64,000 nucleotides of DNA from assembly GCA_965140365.1 (NCBI GenBank), contig OZ223196.1. One strand, written 5' to 3'. The stretch is from Hydrogenovibrio sp965140365. GTDB taxonomy: Bacteria; Pseudomonadota; Gammaproteobacteria; Thiomicrospirales; Thiomicrospiraceae. Below the pieces are notes generated by a model. That model was not told the DNA's origin. It saw only the letters and a list, made by a program, of their open reading frames with translations, and searched no databases. Positions 58,305 to 64,000 of the stretch are shown here, in pieces. A program made the translations under genes and the position numbers. Numbering within the stretch: position 1 is the stretch's first letter; each line of letters begins with the position of its first letter.

Positions 58305-60788
58305 ATGAATACCATCGACACCCAAAATGTCTACACCAATGCTTTCGGTGACCAATATTTCCAAGAGATCAATCAATCGGCTTTTGATAACATCGGTGCA
58401 ACATCGACCTTCAACAAGGTATTCAGCCAAGTTCTTGATCAAAAAAACACTCTATTTATTATTGTCGGTTCGGATTCTGGCTTACTGATTCCATACCTCG
58501 AAAAATATCATTCTGGCAAGGGTCGGCGCTATATTGTGATTGAGAAACCGGAACTCATGGATTACATCCAAAAGAATATGGATTGGGATGAGGATTTGAT
58601 TAGTCTGAAGCCGGAAGATATTAACTTCTCTGAATTATCGGACAGCTACACAGACTACGTTGCCCATAATCGATATCAGCTGCTACGCTCCTTAGCCGTC
58701 CTGGACCGGAAAAGTGAACCCTACCAGCAGCTTTGGGAAACCACACTTGACAAGTTCAATATTTTTTCTATTTCTGAAGTCGGGTTCGCCATCAATAACA
58801 TTTTTGTTGACAGCCAACTGAACAATTTAGCCACAAACCATCATCCCCTCTCTCTCATCGAAAATACACTGGAGGGTAAAACCGCCGTCATTATGGGCGG
58901 AGGCCCCTCTCTTGACGAATCGATTAACTGGGTCAAACAGCATCAACATCAACTGATTATATTTGCCGCTGCAAGGATAGCCAATCGTCTGAAAAAAGAA
59001 GGCATTCACCCTGATTTCTTCGTTACCGTTGATCCGCATGATGTCAGTTACGATAACAGCAAGCCGATACTGCAGTTTGCCGACTCCGCCATTTTGGTTC
59101 ATTCCAATAACGCCAATAATAAATTATTGGCTGAATGGGGGGGCGCTCATGCCTATCTGGGGCTGATGTACCCATGGCTTGACGATGCTCATCCTCAGCC
59201 AGACAATTTAAACATTGTCGGCCCGACCGTGACGAACACAATGACCTCCGTGGCAGCCTACCTCGGTGCCGAACAAATATTATTTTCCGGCGTCGACTTT
59301 TGCCATGCCGCAAGCGGCCAAAGCCATGAATCCGAAAGTGTCGAATCCAAAACGGGTAAATACCTGAATACCGCAACCAACCGAGTTAAGACTTACAGTG
59401 GGCGTATTGCCGAAACCACACCGAGTTTTGCCAATGCCCGTGAAGGCATGGAAGAACTTGTCATCTATTCGTTAAAACATTTCAAAAGCCGTTATTTCAC
59501 TCTGAGCCAAGAAACGGCGTTTATGGAAAATGTTGAATACAGACACCCTGACGAAATCCACCTGTCCGACTTAAACAAAAATTCCGCCCTAGCGTCCATT
59601 AAAGATGTCTTAACGTTTGACTTAGAGTCCTACAAAACGCACTTAAAAGACGCCAAACGTTATTGCCAGGAAATACACAGCTTATGTCAAACTGTAATCA
59701 AAGAATCTAAACAAGGTAAAAAATACGCCAAGCGCCTTTTTAAAAACTTAGATGAAACCGACCGTTTGACTCAAGACATCATTCAGCTGATACGAAGTGT
59801 CAATCATCAACTCGGATCACATGCTGAATTCATTTTCAATTACTACACTAAAGCCTATAAAGACTTCATGGACCCCAGTATCAACCAGGAAGAAATGACA
59901 CGTGACGAGATCAAAGAATCTTTTCTACGTTATTTTTCAGGCCTGGTGGATTCAGCCACCCCGTTGAAAAAAGCGATTGAAACCGCCATTGACCGCTTAA
60001 ACCACCGCTTAAAGGAAACGGAAGGCACCAAACACTTCGATAAATTAATCCCCAAATGGCGAGAGTTACACGAGGAAGGCCGACCGCTCGTCTGGTTAAA
60101 AATGAACAACCTGTCCTTAGAGGATCTCGACGCTTCTCAGCGCAAAGCAGTTGATGAACTTTTAGACGCTTATGAAACCGAGCTGAAATCCACAGAAACA
60201 AAGCAGCATCGTCAGCTAAAACTGGAAGGCGAAAAGTTATCCAACCTGGCCGAAAGAGCCCGCCGTTACTTTGCAGAAAACCGTCCGTACGATTTGCAAG
60301 AACTGATCAATTACATTTCGGAACGGGATAATCCTAAATCAAAAGATCTCTGTCATTTAGGAACCGGTTTTTTGTATGAATTGAAAGGTATGCTGGACGA
60401 TGCCATCGACCAATTCGTTCAAATTAAAGACCAACAACTTCTCATGACAGGATTGAAACGCGTCGTGAAAATATCGTTAGAGAAAAAAGATTATCACACA
60501 GCGTTAAATGCGCTCGAAGTGTTAACCCATTACTCCGACGAGTTTTTTGTAGCCTACGCCGATATTTTAGCGGCCACAGGCGACGGGCCTGGCGCGGCCG
60601 AAATCTACATACACTATTTAAACCGCAACGAAAAGGATGTCGCGGCGCGGATAAAACTGGCCAAACTTTTGATTTATCTCGGGCTTCAAGACGATGCCAT
60701 TCAAACCATTCAAACCATTCAAGAAATGGAACCGGACAACATCGTTGCGAATGAGTTAATGAATTTAGCCACCCGCCCGAAAAATTAA
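58305..60788 (+). CDS. Maf-type motility accessory factor (DUF115), probable flagellin glycosyltransferase
   Basis: 827 residues. The central DUF115/MptE-like domain has KTAVIMGGGPSLDESINWVKQHQHQLIIFAAARIANRLKKEGIHPDFFVTVDPHD, NIVGPTVTNTMTSVAAYLGAEQILFSGVDFCHA and YLNTATNRVKTYSGRI. A long helical C-terminal half ends in TPR-like repeats (~690-815). Maf proteins transfer nonulosonic acids (pseudaminic or legionaminic) to flagellin. It is divergent from flagellin 3 and next to the sugar-activation genes on the opposite strand, fitting that role. Confidence 0.88.
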   Translation: MNTIDTQNVYTNAFGDQYFQEINQSAFDNIGATSTFNKVFSQVLDQKNTLFIIVGSDSGLLIPYLEKYHSGKGRRYIVIEKPELMDYIQKNMDWDEDLISLKPEDINFSELSDSYTDYVAHNRYQLLRSLAVLDRKSEPYQQLWETTLDKFNIFSISEVGFAINNIFVDSQLNNLATNHHPLSLIENTLEGKTAVIMGGGPSLDESINWVKQHQHQLIIFAAARIANRLKKEGIHPDFFVTVDPHDVSYDNSKPILQFADSAILVHSNNANNKLLAEWGGAHAYLGLMYPWLDDAHPQPDNLNIVGPTVTNTMTSVAAYLGAEQILFSGVDFCHAASGQSHESESVESKTGKYLNTATNRVKTYSGRIAETTPSFANAREGMEELVIYSLKHFKSRYFTLSQETAFMENVEYRHPDEIHLSDLNKNSALASIKDVLTFDLESYKTHLKDAKRYCQEIHSLCQTVIKESKQGKKYAKRLFKNLDETDRLTQDIIQLIRSVNHQLGSHAEFIFNYYTKAYKDFMDPSINQEEMTRDEIKESFLRYFSGLVDSATPLKKAIETAIDRLNHRLKETEGTKHFDKLIPKWRELHEEGRPLVWLKMNNLSLEDLDASQRKAVDELLDAYETELKSTETKQHRQLKLEGEKLSNLAERARRYFAENRPYDLQELINYISERDNPKSKDLCHLGTGFLYELKGMLDDAIDQFVQIKDQQLLMTGLKRVVKISLEKKDYHTALNALEVLTHYSDEFFVAYADILAATGDGPGAAEIYIHYLNRNEKDVAARIKLAKLLIYLGLQDDAIQTIQTIQEMEPDNIVANELMNLATRPKN

Positions 60789-60819
60789 CCTTTCTTTATT
60801 CACCAAAGTCACAAACATT

Positions 60820-60846
60820 TAAAGCCGGATAAAATCTGGCTTTTTT
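60820..60846 (+). terminator. Terminator of the Maf-type gene
   Basis: Stem AAAGCCGGA / TCTGGCTTT (one G-U pair), then T6, 30 bp after the stop codon. Confidence 0.85.
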
Positions 60847-60851
60847 GCGAC

Positions 60852-61922
60852 TTATTTAAAATATACTTCATAATCCGCTTGCGCTTGTTCGTAATCGGGG
60901 ATATGGCCGATATCCATCCAATATTCCGTCAATGGAAAACCACCTGTTTTTCGATTATCGTCAATCAAAACATCCACCAAGGTTGGCATATCATAAAAAC
61001 TGTCTTGCGGAATCTTCGCCAATACCTCTGGCGAGAGGCAATAAATACCGGCATTCACAAAGTATCGATAAATCGGTTTTTCCACCATTTGATTGATATA
61101 AGGGCCTTCCATTTCAATCACGCCATAGGGTACTTGATGCGAATATTCACGAACACAGGTTGTAACACAGTTGCCATGCTCTTCGTGAAACTCCAGCAAA
61201 GAACGAAAATCAATTTTAGTTAACAAATCGCCATTCATAACGATAAAAGGCAGGCCTGGTAATTTTGGCAACAACCCCAAAGCGCCGGCCGTTCCCATCG
61301 GCTTGCTTTCTTCAATATAGGTAATATGAATGCCCCACTTCTCGCCATCCCCAAAATATTGACGAATTTTCTCACCCAGATAATTAATGCAAAAATAAAA
61401 CTCCGTAAAGCCTTGTTCTGCAATGTGTTTCACAATGGTTTCCAAAATGGGTTGATTGCCAACCGGCAACATGGGTTTTGGAATGGTTTCGGTTAAAGGA
61501 CGCAACCGCATCCCTAGCCCACCCAACATTAAGACCACCGGATTATCACGGCGTGGCGTGGCTTGCGTTTTACGGTAATATAGACCAACCACTTGATGGT
61601 GGTCGTTCAGAATTGGCATATGGCGCAACGAACGCCGTTTCATATGCTGATGCCAAACCATTTCCGTTTCCGATTGATACCCCACTGTCGGGTGCGGGTT
61701 AGCGACCAAGTCGATTGGGCTATCCAAGGTTTCCCCTCTCAGCAAGCCACGACGGATGTCACCATCGGTAACCGTGCCAAGCAACTTTCGATCTTGGGAA
61801 ATGACCAGGACAATTTGCATTGCCTGTTGATCCAATACCGTCAAGGCATCGCGAATCGTCGCCTTTTCGTCTATCGAAATGGCTTGCCAATCAAATAAAT
61901 CCATCGCATCTCCCAACTTCAT
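60852..61922 (-). CDS. PtmE-like nucleotidyltransferase with two CBS domains
   Basis: 356 residues. N-terminal tandem CBS domains (DWQAISIDEKATIRDALTVLDQQAMQIVLVI ... GDIRRGLLRGETLDSPID). A nucleotidyltransferase domain follows, with VVLMLGGLGMRLRPLTETIPKPMLPVGNQPILETI and VMNGDLLTKIDF. The CBS-transferase fusion is the PtmE form, which activates glucosamine-1-phosphate with GTP at the start of legionaminic acid synthesis in Campylobacter. That assignment is by architecture. Partners legB, legI, legG are not in the window. Confidence 0.8.
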   Translation of the reverse strand: MKLGDAMDLFDWQAISIDEKATIRDALTVLDQQAMQIVLVISQDRKLLGTVTDGDIRRGLLRGETLDSPIDLVANPHPTVGYQSETEMVWHQHMKRRSLRHMPILNDHHQVVGLYYRKTQATPRRDNPVVLMLGGLGMRLRPLTETIPKPMLPVGNQPILETIVKHIAEQGFTEFYFCINYLGEKIRQYFGDGEKWGIHITYIEESKPMGTAGALGLLPKLPGLPFIVMNGDLLTKIDFRSLLEFHEEHGNCVTTCVREYSHQVPYGVIEMEGPYINQMVEKPIYRYFVNAGIYCLSPEVLAKIPQDSFYDMPTLVDVLIDDNRKTGGFPLTEYWMDIGHIPDYEQAQADYEVYFK

Positions 61923-61929
61923 TTTCCTT

Positions 61930-62643
61930 TTACTTCATATGGACCTGTCGCATCTTCAACAGCGCTTCCACTTGATACACATTCGCCAAATCATTCACAT
62001 GCATACCGGAAGCCGCGTCCATCATAAACAGACTGGATGCCCCTTTCACAACCCATTGACGATGTTCTCTTAAAAATTGGGGCGTGACAATGCAAATAGC
62101 GTCATTAATCAAATAATGCCCATCCGTTAAAGCCGCTTCTTCCACAGGCAACTGCGACTGACAACTGTACTCCCAGCCCCCATCCTGCACGCTCAGGTAT
62201 TTATGGAGGGATTCACTCACCGGATGCACACTGACCAAAGAATCCGAATCATTTTCCAAAAACTGCAAAATAGCCGCCTCAATTTCTTCGATGGTACGTA
62301 AAGGCGTCGTCGGCGATAACACCACAACCACATCCGGCAACTGGTCACACTCCTCCAGACGATCCAAGGCATGAAGAACAACTTCAACCAGCCTATCTTG
62401 ATCTGTCAAGGAGCGATCCAAGCAATCGTTATCGGTTTCCACACCAAATGTGTCGGCAAACTCAATAACTTGAGCCTCTTCGCTGGATACGATTAACCGA
62501 TTAAAGTATTGGCTTTTTTGCGCCTCTTCAATCGTATATTGCAAAAGCGGTTTGTCTAAAATCGGATACAGGTCCCGAGCAATGAAACCGATCTCGGCAT
62601 CATAGGCTGGAATAATGCCTAAAATTGTTTCTTGTTCAATCAT
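61930..62643 (-). CDS. CMP-nonulosonate synthetase homologue with altered nucleotide motif
   Basis: 237 residues, cytidylyltransferase (NeuA/LegF/PseF) fold: IPILDKPLLQYTIEEAQKSQYFNRLIVSSEEAQVIEFADTFG, VVVLSPTTPLRTIEEIEAAI and DLANVYQVEALL. Oddity: the catalytic PARGGSKGxxxKN loop of this family is replaced by PAYDAEIGFIARD, so the conserved Arg and Lys that hold CTP are missing. It may be inactive or specialised. Overlaps the upstream gene by 4 bp (ATGA). Confidence 0.75.
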   Translation of the reverse strand: MIEQETILGIIPAYDAEIGFIARDLYPILDKPLLQYTIEEAQKSQYFNRLIVSSEEAQVIEFADTFGVETDNDCLDRSLTDQDRLVEVVLHALDRLEECDQLPDVVVVLSPTTPLRTIEEIEAAILQFLENDSDSLVSVHPVSESLHKYLSVQDGGWEYSCQSQLPVEEAALTDGHYLINDAICIVTPQFLREHRQWVVKGASSLFMMDAASGMHVNDLANVYQVEALLKMRQVHMK

Positions 62644-63812
62644 ACCTTTCCTCGTCTTTTAAACTCCGGGGTATCGTCCATTCCATGCTTCATAGCGTCA
62701 AAGTCACTCAATAACTTATGAATGAGTAAATCGGCAGACGCCTGCGGACAGGGCAAAGACCGTTTGGCTCGATTCCATAAATAATGGCGCGTATCGCCCC
62801 GTAACCCTTTCTCAAGAACGAATAGTAACTCATCTTCTGTATCGACCGACAACAGTAACTCTTCAGTCACCAACGGCAATTGTTCCAGTTGGCTATAGGA
62901 CTGCCACCATTCGATCAAAGCCGGCTCAAACCATAAATAGACACTGACATTAAAGGGTTCAGCCGCCACTTCATTCAAATACAGGTTATCAAAGCACGAA
63001 CTGGAAAACGCACTCAAAACCAAATCACATACCACCAAACTGTCTTTAATATCCCGGCACGGATTCATTTCGACTTGATTGCCGAACGCCTTCCGAAACA
63101 TGTCCAACGTCCGATCGCGTTGCTGACGGCTTTCTTTCGGGTGTGGTCGATAAAGTAACTTAAAGGGTCGCTGCCATTTCGACAATTGTCGAATCAAGCC
63201 TTCCACGGTTTCAAAGTAGCCGAGAACGCCCGGAATCGGTTGCCCAAAAAAACCCACCAAAATGGTATCCGAGTCCAAACCGACCAGGCCTGGACGATTT
63301 TTCCGCCTGGACGACACCGGATCATAATAACGATAACCGGCATGTTTAAGCGACCCAATCGGAACACTTTCTATTCGGGGGTGTCGCTTATGCGTCAATC
63401 GCGCCGCTTCCTGGTCAATCACAAAAACCGTTTTGGGCAAAGCGCCGGAAAGCCGATTCATCCCGCCCCAAGAATTTTGTAAGGCATAAGAATGAATCTG
63501 ACATTGCTCCGCATAATGCAAGACCGCTTCATCAAGCCCCGTATCCGGGCCGGAGATCCCGGTCAAAACCGCATCCGGTTGAAAGCGCTTAAATATGGTT
63601 TGCAAGCTCCCTTCTTGTAAGAGTGCCTTGCAATCCTTTTCCGCGACCCGCTCCAATTGTTCCCTCGGGATCAACGCTTTTAAGAGCCCATAGGCCGGCT
63701 CCTGACAAAGCACCTTTAACTGGAATCGATTGCTTCGAAACAATTCCGGAATCAATCTTTCAAAGGAAACGGCCGTTGCGGGGTCTCTCGCTGTTATCAA
63801 TAATTTCATCAT
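62640..63812 (-). CDS. GT-B-like protein of unknown function
   Basis: About 390 residues from ATG 63812 (MMKLLITARDPATAVSFERLIPEL); a TTG 51 nt upstream also opens the frame, and neither has a clear Shine-Dalgarno. The alternating beta-alpha N-terminus and later motifs (LLYRPHPKESRQQRDRTL, VVCDLVLSAFSSSCFDNLYLNE) look like GT-B glycosyltransferases or nucleotide-sugar 2-epimerases, but I cannot name the family. Its place in the glycosylation block suggests a sugar-related role. Contains palindrome copy 11. Confidence 0.65.
   Translation of the reverse strand: MMKLLITARDPATAVSFERLIPELFRSNRFQLKVLCQEPAYGLLKALIPREQLERVAEKDCKALLQEGSLQTIFKRFQPDAVLTGISGPDTGLDEAVLHYAEQCQIHSYALQNSWGGMNRLSGALPKTVFVIDQEAARLTHKRHPRIESVPIGSLKHAGYRYYDPVSSRRKNRPGLVGLDSDTILVGFFGQPIPGVLGYFETVEGLIRQLSKWQRPFKLLYRPHPKESRQQRDRTLDMFRKAFGNQVEMNPCRDIKDSLVVCDLVLSAFSSSCFDNLYLNEVAAEPFNVSVYLWFEPALIEWWQSYSQLEQLPLVTEELLLSVDTEDELLFVLEKGLRGDTRHYLWNRAKRSLPCPQASADLLIHKLLSDFDAMKHGMDDTPEFKRRGKV
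63284..63293. repeat. CCAGGCCTGG palindrome, copy 11 (inside the GT-B-like gene)
   Basis: Exact copy, read as Pro-Gly-Leu. Confidence 0.85.
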
Positions 63813-63934
63813 CAAATTAATTGGTCGGCCACAATCCTTATGGTTTATCGATTCCCAGTTCAATTCACTGTTAAGGTTATATAAAAATACGGCTTTTTAC
63901 CACTCCGAATTCAATCCTTTTTAAGCACGTCATC

Positions 63935-64000
63935 CTAGGAACGACAGGACGACTCGCTATCCTTCCTTTGGATCAAGGACGGTTTTGTGCCTGCCTCATC
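63935..64000 (-). other. Right edge: possible 3' end of a gene or an intergenic repeat
   Basis: A minus-strand frame is open from the edge to TAG at 63935 (21 codons, low-complexity). The same stretch has an imperfect inverted repeat around CCTAGG (GTCATCCTAGGAACGAC), typical of dispersed intergenic repeats, so coding status is unclear. Between 63813 and 63934 I see no gene. Confidence 0.25.

Noticed and set aside
735..63293. Calling CCAGGCCTGG a DNA uptake sequence
   Set aside because: Enrichment is clear, but no competence genes are seen and the spacing is sparse compared with known uptake sequences. The function is left open.
1..64000. CRISPR array, prophage or integrative element
   Set aside because: No regularly spaced repeats, integrase, phage structural genes or tRNA-linked attachment sites were found.

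Overview
The window looks like chromosomal core sequence from a free-living, polar-flagellated, sulfur-oxidising gammaproteobacterium, most likely of the Thiomicrospira / Hydrogenovibrio / Thiomicrorhabdus group. That placement is inference from gene content: an SQR-family oxidoreductase, the gammaproteobacterial order nrdR-ribD-ribE-ribBX-ribH-nusB, FlrABC-type flagellar regulators, and neighbouring fur, bamE, ratA-rnfH, smpB and a tmRNA whose tag reads ANDDNYALAA. No phage, plasmid, CRISPR or rRNA/tRNA locus is visible, and codon use looks even throughout.

Layout. 1-4.8 kb: sucC and the start of sucD (TCA cycle), a PP0621-type small protein, fkpB, a membrane diguanylate cyclase and three small exported proteins. 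5.3-6.9 kb: an SQR-like flavoprotein with a small conserved partner. 6.9-9.7 kb: a hybrid histidine kinase and a LuxR-type regulator. 9.7-18.4 kb: housekeeping genes (fumC, thioredoxin, DHH phosphoesterase, CBS protein, 2-Cys peroxiredoxin, ispA, queD, STAS protein, pilD, DUF3579, aroG). 18.5-21.0 kb: a large chemoreceptor with a long HAMP-like array. 21-28 kb: thiL and the riboflavin operon with nusB, nrdR and glyA. 28.3-33.8 kb: ettA, a PAS plus degenerate GGDEF protein, fur, bamE, ratA-rnfH, smpB and ssrA.

33.8-58.1 kb is one nearly continuous flagellar locus on the minus strand. In transcription order it holds three flagellins with flaG, fliD-fliS-fliT, the regulators flrA(fleQ)-flrB-flrC, fliEFGHIJK, an MCP-like protein, motA-motB and fliL-fliM-fliN. 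A sigma-70 promoter precedes flrA, a sigma-54 promoter precedes fliE, and sigma-28 promoters precede fliD and two flagellins, so the regulatory tiers can be read from the DNA. 58.3-63.9 kb is a flagellin-glycosylation block: a Maf-type transferase, a PtmE-like nucleotidyltransferase, a CMP-sugar synthetase homologue and an unrecognised GT-B-like protein.

Two dispersed sequence families cut across the genes. The first is the 10-bp palindrome CCAGGCCTGG, with 11 exact copies and about ten one-mismatch copies. It occurs in genes in two reading frames, in a terminator and in an intergenic leader, against about 0.06 expected by chance. The second is a 160-bp element whose two halves are inverted copies of each other (MITE / foldback type). 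It has four copies, two of them bounded by perfect 5-bp direct repeats and two abutting a stop codon. Other notable points are an FlrA/FleQ without its N-terminal domain and without the residues I recall as its c-di-GMP contacts, a 589-bp gene-conversion tract between two flagellins, and a RibBX-type protein with a degenerate GTP cyclohydrolase domain.
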